Counted from the stretch's first letter, positions 44,597-53,236 are shown. The stretch is DNA of 64,000 nt from Aquimarina sp. TRL1 (GCF_013365535.1 NZ_CP053590.1:1230501-1294500), one strand, 5' to 3'. Notes: a model not told the origin generated them from the letters alone. Program-made: numbers and translations.

Positions 44597-45097
44597 ATGA
44601 TTTTAAGAATAATAATAGCTTGCTTACTTTCTTTTACCCCATTAGAAAAAAACCTGACGGTAAAAAAACAGTATATCAAAGAATATTATGAATCCGGGAT
44701 GCTAAAAGCAGAAGGATGGATTATGGGGGCTACAAAAACAAAATACTGGATCTATTATTACCCCAATGGACAGATCAAAAAAAAGGGAGATTATAAAAAC
44801 GACAAAAAGAATGGATATTGGTATTTTTATACAAAAGATCGCCAACTAGTCAAAGAAGGGCATTTTATCGATAACAAAGCCGAAAAGTGGTGGATTATTT
44901 ACGATATTGCCGACAATAACAGTACTATTAGGATCACAAAAAAATACCAGTATCAAAACAATAAAAAAAATGGGTTTTGTCTGATTTTCAAAAATGATGA
45001 ATTGTTTAAAGCAGAAAAATACATCAATGATCAAAAAATGGGAGAATGGACAGATGTGTATTCTTTCAGAAAGGACAATCCCAATGCTTTTCTATAA
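44597..45097 (+). CDS. MORN-repeat (YwqK-like) protein
   Basis: The 166-residue protein has repeated MORN-2-type units of the form YYPNGQIKKKGDYKNDKKNG and HFIDNKAEKWW. It has a short hydrophobic N-terminal stretch that may be a signal peptide (LRIIIACLLSFTPLEK). Automated pipelines call such proteins YwqK antitoxins, but no toxin gene is beside it, so that label is unsupported. The stop codon abuts the ATG of the following glycosyltransferase, suggesting co-translation. Confidence 0.75.
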   Translation: MILRIIIACLLSFTPLEKNLTVKKQYIKEYYESGMLKAEGWIMGATKTKYWIYYYPNGQIKKKGDYKNDKKNGYWYFYTKDRQLVKEGHFIDNKAEKWWIIYDIADNNSTIRITKKYQYQNNKKNGFCLIFKNDELFKAEKYINDQKMGEWTDVYSFRKDNPNAFL

Positions 45098-45790
45098 ATG
45101 AATCCAACTATAAAAGTTATCATTCCCGCTTATAACGAGGAGGAATCTATTGCGCATGTAATTCAGGAAATTCCTGAAGTGGTTTCTGAAGTTATTGTGG
45201 TAAGCAATCGCTCTACCGACCAAACAGAAAAAGTAGCTAAACAAGCTGGAGCAACTGTATTGAGAGAAGAACAGATGGGTTATGGCTATGCCTGTCTAAA
45301 AGGAATGGATTATATCGCCGCTTCAAAAGAAAAAACAGATATCATTGTCTTTCTAGATGGGGATTACAGTGATTATCCGGCTGAGCTAACGACTATTGTA
45401 GCTCCTATAATTCATGACGACATTGATATGGTTATCGGAGCCCGGGATAAGAAATTACGAGAGGCAGGTTCTATGACATTCCCTCAGATATTCGGAAACT
45501 GGCTTGCTACTAGACTTATGAAATTATTCTTCAATGCGCGTTTCACTGATCTTGGTCCTTTTAGAGCAATTAAGTATGACAAACTTCTCTCCTTAGAAAT
45601 GGAGGATAAAACCTATGGATGGACTGTAGAAATGCAGTTAAAAGTGTTAAGAAAAAAATACACCTATACCGAAGTATCAGTACCTTACAAAAAGAGAATT
45701 GGTGTCTCAAAAGTTTCAGGAACCATAAAAGGTGCTATCTTTGCAGGCGTTAAGATTTTAAGTTGGATTTTTAAATACAGTTTTTCGTAA
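45098..45790 (+). CDS. glycosyltransferase family 2 (dolichol/undecaprenyl-phosphate-type)
   Basis: The 230-residue protein is a compact GT2: IKVIIPAYNEEESIAHVIQE, VVSNRSTDQT, and the metal-binding stretch FLDGDYSDYPAEL, then GPFRAIKYDKLL and YGWTVEMQLK, typical of polyprenyl-phosphate glycosyltransferases. It begins right after the MORN gene and overlaps the next glycosyltransferase by one base. It probably makes the lipid-linked sugar that the later enzymes in the operon use, which is inference from family and order. Confidence 0.85.
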   Translation: MNPTIKVIIPAYNEEESIAHVIQEIPEVVSEVIVVSNRSTDQTEKVAKQAGATVLREEQMGYGYACLKGMDYIAASKEKTDIIVFLDGDYSDYPAELTTIVAPIIHDDIDMVIGARDKKLREAGSMTFPQIFGNWLATRLMKLFFNARFTDLGPFRAIKYDKLLSLEMEDKTYGWTVEMQLKVLRKKYTYTEVSVPYKKRIGVSKVSGTIKGAIFAGVKILSWIFKYSFS

Positions 45791-47262
45791 TGGATATTGC
45801 CATTATTATTATTTACACAATTGCGTTACTCATCATATTCTTATACAGTTTAGCGCAATTAAATCTATTGTTCAATTATCTCAAAGCGAGAAAGCAAAAA
45901 GATAATGCCCCTGTATTTGACTTTACCAGAGAAGAGGAAATCCCTCTGGTAACGATTCAGCTTCCTGTCTACAATGAACTCTATGTAATGTCTCGCTTAC
46001 TGGACAATATTGCCTTATTGGAATACCCAAAAGATAAGCTGGAAATACAAGTTCTTGATGACTCTACAGATGAATCTGTCACTACGACAGCTAAGCATAT
46101 CGAAAAACTACAGCGACAAGGGCTGGATATTAAACATATCCGAAGAGAAGATCGATCTGGCTTTAAAGCAGGTGCTCTAAAAGAGGGGCTAAAAATAGCT
46201 AAAGGAGAGTTTATCGCTATTTTTGATGCTGACTTCCTTCCGGAAAAAAATTGGTTACAGAAAACAATTCCTTATTTCAAGGATGAGAATATTGGTGTTG
46301 TACAAACCCGATGGGGACATATCAACCGTGACTATTCCATTCTTACCAAGATTCAGGCTTTTGCACTGGATTTTCACTTTACAATGGAACAAGTAGGGCG
46401 TAATCACAAAGATCATTTTATTAATTTTAATGGTACCGCGGGAGCCTGGAGAAAAACATGTATTGAAGATGCCGGAAACTGGCAAGGAGACACCCTGACA
46501 GAAGACCTGGATCTCAGCTATAGAGCGCAATTAAAGAAATGGAAGTTCAAGTATCTGGAAGAAGTAGAAACTCCTGCAGAATTGCCGGTAGTTATCAGTG
46601 CTGCCAGATCACAACAATTTAGATGGAATAAAGGAGCTGCTGAGAATTTTCAAAAATTATACTGGAAACTTCTTAAAGACAAAACAGTTCCGTTTAAAAC
46701 AAAATTTCATAGTTTTTTTCACTTGCTGAACAGCAGTATGTTTCTATTAGTCTTATTAGTAGCTATACTCAGCGTTCCTGTATTATACATTAAGAACAAT
46801 AACCCTATGTTTGCCTGGTATTTTAATGTGATTGCATCTTTTGCGCTAAGCACTGTTATTTTCTTTTTCTGTTATTGGTACACGTTTAAAAAAATACACG
46901 GAAGTGGTTTTTGGAATTTTATAGAATATGTCAAAATGTTCTTCACATTTTTCTCCATTGCAATGGGATTCTCTGTTCATAATTCCAAAGCTGTTTTGGA
47001 AGGACATTTTGGAAAAAAGAGTGAATTCGTTCGCACCCCAAAGTTTAATATCAATTCTTTAAAAGATTCCTGGAAAGGGAATAAATATATCAACAAAAAC
47101 ATATCTGCCAATACCATATTGGAAGCTTTACTAACCGGATATTTTGGTTTTGCTTTATACAGTGCTTTTAAGCTACAGGATTTCGGTCTGTTTTTATTTC
47201 ATATCATGCTATTTTTGGGATTTGGTTTTGTATTTTTTAAATCTGTTACGTCTAAACTGTGA
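45790..47262 (+). CDS. membrane glycosyltransferase family 2, cellulose-synthase-like
   Basis: The 490-residue protein has an N-terminal membrane helix, a GT-A domain with VLDDSTDES (first Asp pair), IAIFDADFLP (DxD) and DTLTEDLDLSYRAQLK (TED), and the processive-type motif QQFRWNKGA. Four C-terminal membrane helices follow. These features place it among cellulose-synthase-like and glucomannan-type transferases. It may build or elongate a cell-surface glycan or glycolipid. It starts one base inside the preceding gene and ends with a four-base overlap with the next. Confidence 0.87.
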   Translation: MDIAIIIIYTIALLIIFLYSLAQLNLLFNYLKARKQKDNAPVFDFTREEEIPLVTIQLPVYNELYVMSRLLDNIALLEYPKDKLEIQVLDDSTDESVTTTAKHIEKLQRQGLDIKHIRREDRSGFKAGALKEGLKIAKGEFIAIFDADFLPEKNWLQKTIPYFKDENIGVVQTRWGHINRDYSILTKIQAFALDFHFTMEQVGRNHKDHFINFNGTAGAWRKTCIEDAGNWQGDTLTEDLDLSYRAQLKKWKFKYLEEVETPAELPVVISAARSQQFRWNKGAAENFQKLYWKLLKDKTVPFKTKFHSFFHLLNSSMFLLVLLVAILSVPVLYIKNNNPMFAWYFNVIASFALSTVIFFFCYWYTFKKIHGSGFWNFIEYVKMFFTFFSIAMGFSVHNSKAVLEGHFGKKSEFVRTPKFNINSLKDSWKGNKYINKNISANTILEALLTGYFGFALYSAFKLQDFGLFLFHIMLFLGFGFVFFKSVTSKL

Positions 47263-48635
47263 TTACACGCTTGTGGAAATATAACAAATCTTCACTTGTT
47301 CTTATTCTCACTTGCGCTATACTGTACTACAGTTTTGCCTATACAACGCTACGAACTGATTTTGTAAAAGTATTCAGTTTATGGGGTGCCCTTTTCTTCC
47401 TTTCTTATAAAATCTTTCAGTTACATAAAGGGGATTACAAATTACTAGCCTTTACTGCGCTCTTATTTAGGGTTATATTTTTATTTGCAACCCCGAATCT
47501 CTCTCAGGATTTTTATCGCTTTATTTGGGATGGGAGAATGTTGTTAGAAGGAATGAATCCTTATTTAAGTTTACCAGAAACCTGGATTAAAGCAGGGAAT
47601 TTACCCGTAGCACAAGCTATAGAGTTATACCAGGGAATGGGACCATTAAATGGAAGTCATTTTACGAATTATCCTCCTATAAGCCAATTAGCATATGCTA
47701 TTGCTGCTTTACTATCTCCTAATAGCATTTTAGGAGCTGCTATTGTATTCCGGCTTATATTAATAAGTGCTGATATCGGTATTTTCTTTATAGGTAGAAA
47801 GCTATTAAAAAAGCTTCATCTTCAGGAAAATCGCATTTTCTGGTATATCCTCAACCCATTTATTATTATCGAATTAACAGGCAACCTTCATTTTGAAGCA
47901 TTGATGATATTTTTTATCGTCTGGTCATTGTATCTAATAGTACAAAATAAATGGTTTTGGGCAGGCATCGTTTTAGCATTATCTGTTTCTGTTAAACTAA
48001 TTCCACTATTGTTTCTTCCTTTATTTTTTCAAAAGTATTTTTTTAGTGAAAAAAAACGCCTCTTCGGTTTTCTAAAACTCTGTGGGTTTTACAGTGTTGT
48101 GCTCATTAGCACCCTTCTTCTTTTTATTCCTTTTTTATCCAAAACATTTATTCAGAATTTTAGCACTACTATTGCTTTATGGTTCCAAAATTTTGAATTC
48201 AATGCGAGTATCTATTATATAATTCGATGGATTGGATACCAAACAATCGGATGGAATATTATTGCTACAGCAGGAAAAATCCTCCCTCTTGTCTTTCTTT
48301 GTCTTTTATTAATCCTTTCTTTTTTTAGAAAAAACAAGGAAACAATACCTCTTATCACTGCCATGTTGATCAGTATTAGTGTATACTATTTCCTGTCTAC
48401 CACAGTACATCCATGGTATATCGCAGTGCCTCTTTTTCTTTGTATTTTTACTCCCTATCGATTTCCAATCGTCTGGTCTTTTTTGATCATTCTTAGTTAT
48501 ACTGCTTATACAGATCTTGGATTTAAAGAAAACCTATGGATGGTGGCTATAGAATACATTTTGGTTATCGGTGTATTCGTGTATGAATCTTTTATTAGTT
48601 CTTCTGTCTTTTTCAAACCTAAAGCCACTAATTAA
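47259..48635 (+). CDS. GT87/mannosyltransferase-like integral membrane protein
   Basis: The 458-residue protein has about eleven hydrophobic helices and a FRVIFLFATPNLSQDFYRFI-type first loop whose Asp pair matches the catalytic region of lipid-linked-sugar-dependent transferases (GT-C fold). Conserved loop residues include YRFIWDGRMLLEGMNPY. It starts with GTG at 47259, overlapping the previous stop (GTGA). It is the last gene of the glycosyltransferase operon. The donor is probably a polyprenyl-phosphate sugar made by the gene at 45098; the acceptor is unknown. Confidence 0.8.
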   Translation: MITRLWKYNKSSLVLILTCAILYYSFAYTTLRTDFVKVFSLWGALFFLSYKIFQLHKGDYKLLAFTALLFRVIFLFATPNLSQDFYRFIWDGRMLLEGMNPYLSLPETWIKAGNLPVAQAIELYQGMGPLNGSHFTNYPPISQLAYAIAALLSPNSILGAAIVFRLILISADIGIFFIGRKLLKKLHLQENRIFWYILNPFIIIELTGNLHFEALMIFFIVWSLYLIVQNKWFWAGIVLALSVSVKLIPLLFLPLFFQKYFFSEKKRLFGFLKLCGFYSVVLISTLLLFIPFLSKTFIQNFSTTIALWFQNFEFNASIYYIIRWIGYQTIGWNIIATAGKILPLVFLCLLLILSFFRKNKETIPLITAMLISISVYYFLSTTVHPWYIAVPLFLCIFTPYRFPIVWSFLIILSYTAYTDLGFKENLWMVAIEYILVIGVFVYESFISSSVFFKPKATN

Positions 48636-49279
48636 TCACCCTTAGTTTAGAACAAAAACGCGTTTATGTATTTTTATTGGTCAATAAAAACATATAAAAA
48701 CCTGAATTCAAAATATTTACAAGTAATTATAGCCGTTAAACAAATCCAAAAACCAGCACTTTTGTGGTTTGTATTTTATAACTTAATTTTAAGAAATCCC
48801 TCTGAAACATAGCAGTATACAACAAAACTTACAATCAGACAAAATCACAAAAAACATAATTAATCGTTAATTTTTAACATTTTACTAGATTAGAGAAAAA
48901 AACATTATAGATTTGCCCCCCAGAACTCAAAACCTTAACTAAATGCATTGCCCCTGCAACAAGAAAAAAAACACTGACTTTCAAGAAATAAGACTTCATA
49001 TTTCGTATTCGATTTTTACTATAAAGAGCTTTTTAACCCCCTAGTATTTTTTTAGTCAATAACTCGATAGTTGATTACTAATTAGGATGTGAAAAATTGT
49101 CTTTTTTTGTCCCCTTAACCTACACAAACAAACACAATAATATCTAATTCAAACAACTAGGAAATAGCGACTAAAAAATATCTTCTATTCATAATGTTAT
49201 GAATGAAGAAAAACAAAAAGAGGTTTTTCTACTAATAGAAGAACCTCTTTTTTAATTAAATTATACTGTGTACTAAAAC
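48636..49279. other. 644-base intergenic region, no gene recognised
   Basis: It lies between the glycosyltransferase operon and the convergent pseudouridine-synthase gene. It is AT-rich. A TATA-type palindrome (TTTTTATTG/CAATAAAAA at 48671-48690) is a weak terminator candidate. An exact TAGATTTG box on the plus strand (48908-48915) has no partner TTG. A 33-codon ORF from 48943 is not credible. The terminator at 49216 is the only firm element. Confidence 0.6.
49216..49253 (-). terminator. terminator of the pseudouridine-synthase gene
   Basis: AAAAGAGGTTTTTCTA and TAGAAGAACCTCTTTTTT pair with one wobble position and A/T runs on both sides. It lies 27 bases after the minus-strand stop at 49280. 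It may also stop plus-strand transcripts. Confidence 0.75.
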
Positions 49280-50119
49280 TTACATATTCTTAAGATTAAT
49301 CACTTCTTGTACCGTCAATTTTCTCCAATGACCTCTTGGAAGATCTTTCTTGGTTAGTCCAGAAAAAACAACTCTGTCTAATCGAATTACATCGTAATTA
49401 AAATGCTCAAACAGCTTGCGAATAATTCCATTTTTAGAAGATTTAATTTCTATCCCTATTTCTTTTTTCGAAGCACCATCTACATAAGAAATTTCATCCG
49501 CTTTAATGAACCCTTCTTTTAATTTAACCCCTTCTTTAATATCCTGAAGATCATCAAATTTCAGGTTGCGATCCAATTCTACATGAAATATCTTCCTCAC
49601 ATTACTCTTATGATGTGTTAATTTCTTTTCCAGATCCACATCATTTGTAAATAACAATAACCCTGTCGTATTTCTTTCTAGTCTTCCTACTGGTTTTAAT
49701 CTGGCTTTACTAGCATTAGCTACCAATTCCATTACCGTTTTATTTCTCTCCAGACTAGTGGTTGTAGAAAACCCTTTAGGCTTATTCAATAAGATATATT
49801 CTTTTTTCTCAGGGGTAATTAACCTTCCATCAAACTTCACCTCATCTGTTAATTTTACTTTATATCCCATTTCTGTAACAGGAGCACCATTAACCCAAAC
49901 ACTTCCCGTCTGAATATACAAATCAGCTTCTCTTCTTGAACACACTCCGGAATTAGCTACAAATTTATTGAGTCGAATTTCTTCTTTCTCCGAAGCCTTG
50001 TCTTGTTTTGTATTTGTTTTCTTATCAGGAGCTGTATTTCTCCCTCCAAATTTCCCTTTTGGTGTTCTTCCTTGTCTTCCGTTATTCTTTCTACTCCCTG
50101 AATTACCTCCGCGATTCAT
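49280..50119 (-). CDS. RsuA/RluB-family pseudouridine synthase with Glu at the catalytic Asp position
   Basis: The family converts uridines in rRNA to pseudouridine. The 279-residue protein has a glycine- and arginine-rich N-terminal tail (about 45 residues), an S4 RNA-binding domain (EEIRLNKFVANSGVCSRREA) and the catalytic domain with KPKGFSTT. The active-site loop reads PVGRLERNTTGLLLFTND: the catalytic aspartate of the usual GRLD motif is glutamate here, and the codon GAA is plainly read on the minus strand. Whether activity is kept is unknown. It is 48 bases after the nitrilase gene on the same strand, but it has its own promoter box. Confidence 0.88.
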   Translation of the reverse strand: MNRGGNSGSRKNNGRQGRTPKGKFGGRNTAPDKKTNTKQDKASEKEEIRLNKFVANSGVCSRREADLYIQTGSVWVNGAPVTEMGYKVKLTDEVKFDGRLITPEKKEYILLNKPKGFSTTTSLERNKTVMELVANASKARLKPVGRLERNTTGLLLFTNDVDLEKKLTHHKSNVRKIFHVELDRNLKFDDLQDIKEGVKLKEGFIKADEISYVDGASKKEIGIEIKSSKNGIIRKLFEHFNYDVIRLDRVVFSGLTKKDLPRGHWRKLTVQEVINLKNM

Positions 50120-50134
50120 ATCTTAAATTTTGTG

Positions 50135-50142
50135 CAAAGATA
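50135..50142 (-). promoter_or_regulatory. -7 promoter box of the pseudouridine-synthase gene
   Basis: On the minus strand, TATCTTTG is an exact TAnnTTTG match. It lies 15 bases upstream of the ATG at 50119, implying a very short leader. No TTG at the standard upstream distance was found. Confidence 0.5.
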
Positions 50143-50167
50143 CTCTATTCCTTTTTAGAATTAATAA

Positions 50168-51124
50168 TTATTCTCCTTCAAAGGATACAGTACATTGACG
50201 ATCCCTGTTTATATGTAATTTTGTAATATCCGGTCTCGAATAATGTCCTACAGGGTCAAAGTTCTGGCGCTCTTCATACACCCTGCCAAAATCAATTGTT
50301 TCCACCAATAATCCTTCCGAGTTAATTACCGGAGGTACTACCCACTCTCCGTCAGGTCCTGCAATACACGAACCTCCATTACTAAGAAGCTCCGGGGCTT
50401 TTTCTCGAATGTAATCAGCATGAGGAATCGTCTGAGGAATAGCTTCTTTTTTCATAAAACTGGATACCGAAACCACAAATGATCTTGATTCCCGGGCAAT
50501 AAACCTGGTAATATCCTTAGTGTTATAATCACTTCCCGGCCATACTGCTATATGTAGGTTCTCCCCCTGACCATAAAGAGCCGCTCTGGGTAATGGCATC
50601 CAATTCTCCCAACAGTTTAACCCTCCTACTCTAAAAGATTTTAAGGCATGGACCCGCAAACCATTCCCATCACCTGGTGCCCAGGTTAATCGTTCTTCAT
50701 AAGTAGGTTGCAATTTGCGATGTACGGATTGGATAACCCCAGTACGATCTATATATACTAAAGAAGCATATAAGCTATGCCCTCCTCTATCTGTAGGACG
50801 TTCTATAATCCCTAAATATATCGCTATTTGATATTTTCTGGACAATTCACAAATGCTATTCAGATCCCCTTCTTCTATTACAATTGCGTTTCTGGCATAA
50901 TGTGCATGAACTTCTTTTTGTACAGGGTGATCAAATTGTGCTCCATCAGTAATCGAAACCCAATAAGGATAACCAGGCAAAAATGTCTCTCCGAAGACTA
51001 ACAATTCTACCTTTTTAAGTTTCGCATCTTTAATTGTTTTTTCTATTTTCTGTATCGTTGCTTTTTTATTCAACCATACCGGAGAGATTTGTGCCATCCC
51101 TATTGTCAATAAATCTTTTTCCAT
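50168..51124 (-). CDS. carbon-nitrogen hydrolase, nitrilase branch
   Basis: The 318-residue protein has the complete nitrilase triad: glutamate in VFGETFLPGYPYW, lysine in VHRKLQPTYEERLTW, and cysteine in GGLNCWENWMPLPR. The CWENWMPL context is that of true nitrilases (nitrile to acid plus ammonia), not amidases. No signal peptide is seen, so it is cytosolic. Its substrate is unknown. It has no obvious pathway partners; the pseudouridine-synthase gene follows after 48 bases. Length is usual for bacterial aliphatic or arylaceto-nitrilases. Confidence 0.92.
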   Translation of the reverse strand: MEKDLLTIGMAQISPVWLNKKATIQKIEKTIKDAKLKKVELLVFGETFLPGYPYWVSITDGAQFDHPVQKEVHAHYARNAIVIEEGDLNSICELSRKYQIAIYLGIIERPTDRGGHSLYASLVYIDRTGVIQSVHRKLQPTYEERLTWAPGDGNGLRVHALKSFRVGGLNCWENWMPLPRAALYGQGENLHIAVWPGSDYNTKDITRFIARESRSFVVSVSSFMKKEAIPQTIPHADYIREKAPELLSNGGSCIAGPDGEWVVPPVINSEGLLVETIDFGRVYEERQNFDPVGHYSRPDITKLHINRDRQCTVSFEGE

Positions 51125-51321
51125 ACCCTAAATAATTCCTCTGAAGATACGACTTATTCTATGTTTTCATCTATTAAAACCTAAACATTAAACATTTGCT
51201 TTCTATAGATTTTATGACCGTCTTATAATAGGACTCGTATCTCATCTATAAAAAACACCTTAAAAAACCATGTCGTTTTTACTGGTTTTCAAATATTTAT
51301 ACAAAGAATTGACGTGCGGTT

Positions 51322-51350
51322 AAACCTCAAGATAACATTAAGTTAACATT
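51322..51350 (+). promoter_or_regulatory. distal 11-base-period TAAC repeat upstream of the first 114-residue protein
   Basis: Units read AAACCTCAAGA, TAACATTAAGT and TAACATT, starting at 51322, 51333 and 51344, an 11-base period. A matching set sits at 52485 before the paralogue. Such tandem repeats are the usual shape of OmpR/PhoB-type operator sites. Confidence 0.6.
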
Positions 51351-51503
51351 GAAAACCGACAAAAAAATATAGAATTCGCATTTTTATATCCCAAAAAAGA
51401 AGATCTCTAAAAAAGACAGCGAAATGATTACCAACTAGGAGGTATTCTCATCTCAAAACTACTTTTTTCTCAAAACTTAATTTACTGTAAAAAAACAAGG
51501 AAT

Positions 51504-51521
51504 TAACGTAAACATAACATT
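51504..51521 (+). promoter_or_regulatory. proximal 11-base-period TAAC repeat upstream of the first 114-residue protein
   Basis: TAACGTA (51504) and TAACATT (51515) are 11 bases apart. The end of the repeat is 52 bases before the -7 box at 51573; the paralogue has the same arrangement at 52668 with 53 bases. Confidence 0.6.
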
Positions 51522-51572
51522 AAAAAAATGTTCTCTTAACTTTGAAACTGATTTTTTCATTTCTAACTGACA

Positions 51573-51580
51573 TAAATTTG
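51573..51580 (+). promoter_or_regulatory. -7 box of the first 114-residue secreted protein
   Basis: TAAATTTG is an exact TAnnTTTG box 53 bases upstream of the ATG at 51633. No proper -33 TTG is present, as would suit an activator-dependent promoter. Confidence 0.55.
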
Positions 51581-51632
51581 CCTCGTAAGATAAAAACAAA
51601 AGAGAATACTCTTAAAAACTAAAACCTAAAAA

Positions 51633-51977
51633 ATGAAAAATTTAAAAGTAGTATTAATAGCAATTTTTGTAGTGTCTTTCCAAGCATTTTCTGCTGACAA
51701 GTCGACAAAATCTCCGGAACAACAATTAAGAAATGAAATTATCAATTTATTAGATAATCCGGACATCAAAATTAGCAACAACGAAGTAAAAGCAAATATA
51801 GAGTTTACACTAAACTCTAAAAATGAAATCGTAATCCTGACAGTAAATTCTGAAACTGAATCTTTAGAAAACTTTGTAAAGTATAAACTAAATTACAAGA
51901 AAGTGAATTCTAAAATGCCAGAAACTAATTCCAAAATTTTCAGAATGTCATTAAAGGTATTAAATCCTAACGTATAG
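51633..51977 (+). CDS. small secreted protein, paralogue A
   Basis: The 114-residue protein begins with a signal peptide ending near FQAFSA, followed by the stretch SPEQQLRNEIINLLDNPDIK, then KANIEFTLNSKNEIVILTVN and a basic region YKLNYKKVNSK. It lacks recognisable domains but is clearly a paralogue of the protein at 52789: about half of the mature residues are identical by eye. It is followed by its own strong terminator, so it is a single-gene transcript. The predicted location is periplasm or outside. The function is unknown. Confidence 0.85.
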   Translation: MKNLKVVLIAIFVVSFQAFSADKSTKSPEQQLRNEIINLLDNPDIKISNNEVKANIEFTLNSKNEIVILTVNSETESLENFVKYKLNYKKVNSKMPETNSKIFRMSLKVLNPNV

Positions 51978-52003
51978 TATCTATACGGACGCCCCAAAAC
52001 TAG

Positions 52004-52038
52004 AAAAAGCAGTTACCTAGCAGTAACTGCTTTTTTTT
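52004..52038 (+). terminator. terminator of paralogue A
   Basis: AAAAAGCAGTTAC (52004-52016) and GTAACTGCTTTTT (52023-52035) form a perfect stem around a six-base loop, followed by a run of eight T. It ends the single-gene transcript. Confidence 0.92.
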
Positions 52039-52484
52039 ATTTCTATTTTTTCTTCACTTCGGGTTTCTAACTACTGGTAATCCTAATTTTATATCGCTTC
52101 TTCCTGACAGTGTCCCATTTTTTTCTTTATATATAAAAAAGAACTGTTATTAAAATAACCTCAACAGAAAAGATTGTAGCCCTTGCATCCTCTCAAATAC
52201 TGTCTGCTAATTCACATATCATAAACGTATCGAATTATCTAACAAATTGATAATTTCTATTTTCCTCTACCAAAAATCTTCTGGTATTTACATCCCCCTT
52301 CCTTTTATTTTCTTTTTTATCAACCTCTTATCAAAAACAAATAAATTACTTCGGTGCAAGTCCACGAGTATTCATTAGAAACAAATTTTCAATTTCGAGG
52401 CAATCCCTGGGGTATTATATTCTTTAGTAACACCAATAAAAAACAAGCTTTTTTCACAATAACTCATTGATTAGACATAAGGTA

Positions 52485-52513
52485 AAACCTCAAAATAACA
52501 TTCTCCTAACACT
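52485..52513 (+). promoter_or_regulatory. distal 11-base-period TAAC repeat upstream of the second 114-residue protein
   Basis: AAACCTCAAAA, TAACATTCTCC and TAACACT begin at 52485, 52496 and 52507, an 11-base period. The first unit is nearly identical to that at 51322. Confidence 0.58.
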
Positions 52514-52667
52514 TGTTTATTATCTAATTTCTGTATTCTTTCACATATTCCTGTCATCTGTTGGAGAACTTAACCTTCTCTTCCTTTTTTATTGAAAAAA
52601 GCGTAAAAAAAAGTAGCAATTACTACTTTTTTAATAAGGTTTCTTTTTTATTAATCACACTCCTTAT

Positions 52668-52685
52668 TAACCTAAACATAACCTA
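52668..52685 (+). promoter_or_regulatory. proximal 11-base-period TAAC repeat upstream of the second 114-residue protein
   Basis: TAACCTA occurs at 52668 and again at 52679, exactly 11 bases apart. The second copy ends 53 bases before the -7 box at 52738. Confidence 0.6.
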
Positions 52686-52737
52686 AAAGCATCATTCTAA
52701 TCATAAATTTTATCACAAAAAATGCAGGATCAGAATG

Positions 52738-52745
52738 TACATTTG
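52738..52745 (+). promoter_or_regulatory. -7 box of the second 114-residue secreted protein
   Basis: TACATTTG is an exact TAnnTTTG box, 43 bases before the ATG at 52789. As for the paralogue, no -33 TTG is visible. Confidence 0.52.
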
Positions 52746-52788
52746 TCACAAATAAAATTGAAAACAACAGTATCAAAAACATACAAAA

Positions 52789-53133
52789 ATGAAAAACTTA
52801 AGATTATTACTTGCAGCACTTTTTATCACTTCAACGCAATTATTTGCTTCTACTCCTTCTGATGAGACTCCTGAGCAACAATTAAGAAATGAAATCCTTA
52901 CATTATTAAGCAGTCCTGATATCAAAGTAGAGAATGAAGATTTAAAAGCTAATATCGAATTTACACTTAATGCTAAGGGAGAGATTGTTGTACTGACAGT
53001 GGATACCTCTGAGAAAATAGTAGAAGACTATGTTCTTTCTAAATTAAACTACAAAAAAGTAGATTCTGAAATATTAGAAAACGATTACAAGATATACAGA
53101 GTCGACCTAAAAATCTTAAAACCTAACTCTTAA
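52789..53133 (+). CDS. small secreted protein, paralogue B
   Basis: Its 114 residues align along their full length with the protein at 51633: signal peptide to about STQLFA, then TPEQQLRNEILTLLSSPDIK, LKANIEFTLNAKGEIVVLTV and LSKLNYKKVDSE. Length is identical. The conserved PEQQLRNEI and KANIEFTLN blocks suggest they are the functional core. Upstream sequence is also shared in arrangement, pointing to a duplication that included the regulatory region. The function is unknown. A terminator at 53201 follows. Confidence 0.85.
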   Translation: MKNLRLLLAALFITSTQLFASTPSDETPEQQLRNEILTLLSSPDIKVENEDLKANIEFTLNAKGEIVVLTVDTSEKIVEDYVLSKLNYKKVDSEILENDYKIYRVDLKILKPNS

Positions 53134-53200
53134 TCCTTTCTTACTAGTGATTTCTAATGGATAGTCCTTATCCATAAACACTAAAATAATCGACGCAGCG

Positions 53201-53236
53201 AGATCATTTAAAACTTTTTTAAATGATCTTTTTTTC
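53201..53236. terminator. bidirectional terminator between paralogue B and the UbiA gene
   Basis: AGATCATTTAAAA and TTTTAAATGATCT pair perfectly. A T-run follows on the plus strand. The minus-strand prenyltransferase gene ends at 53239, so it probably serves both. Confidence 0.75.

Noticed and set aside
44597..45097. YwqK antitoxin of a toxin-antitoxin system
   Set aside because: No toxin gene is adjacent; the gene is coupled to glycosyltransferases, and the repeats are generic MORN type.
48943..49044. 33-codon ORF in the long intergenic region, starting MHCPC
   Set aside because: It is short, with no homologue I recognise, and the only promoter-like box upstream lacks a -33 element.
52354..52372. 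Sequence CGGTGCAAGTCCACGAG resembling a tRNA T-arm, a B12 riboswitch segment or group II intron core
   Set aside because: No acceptor or anticodon stems, no cobalamin-riboswitch core, and no reverse transcriptase frame nearby; a short chance likeness.
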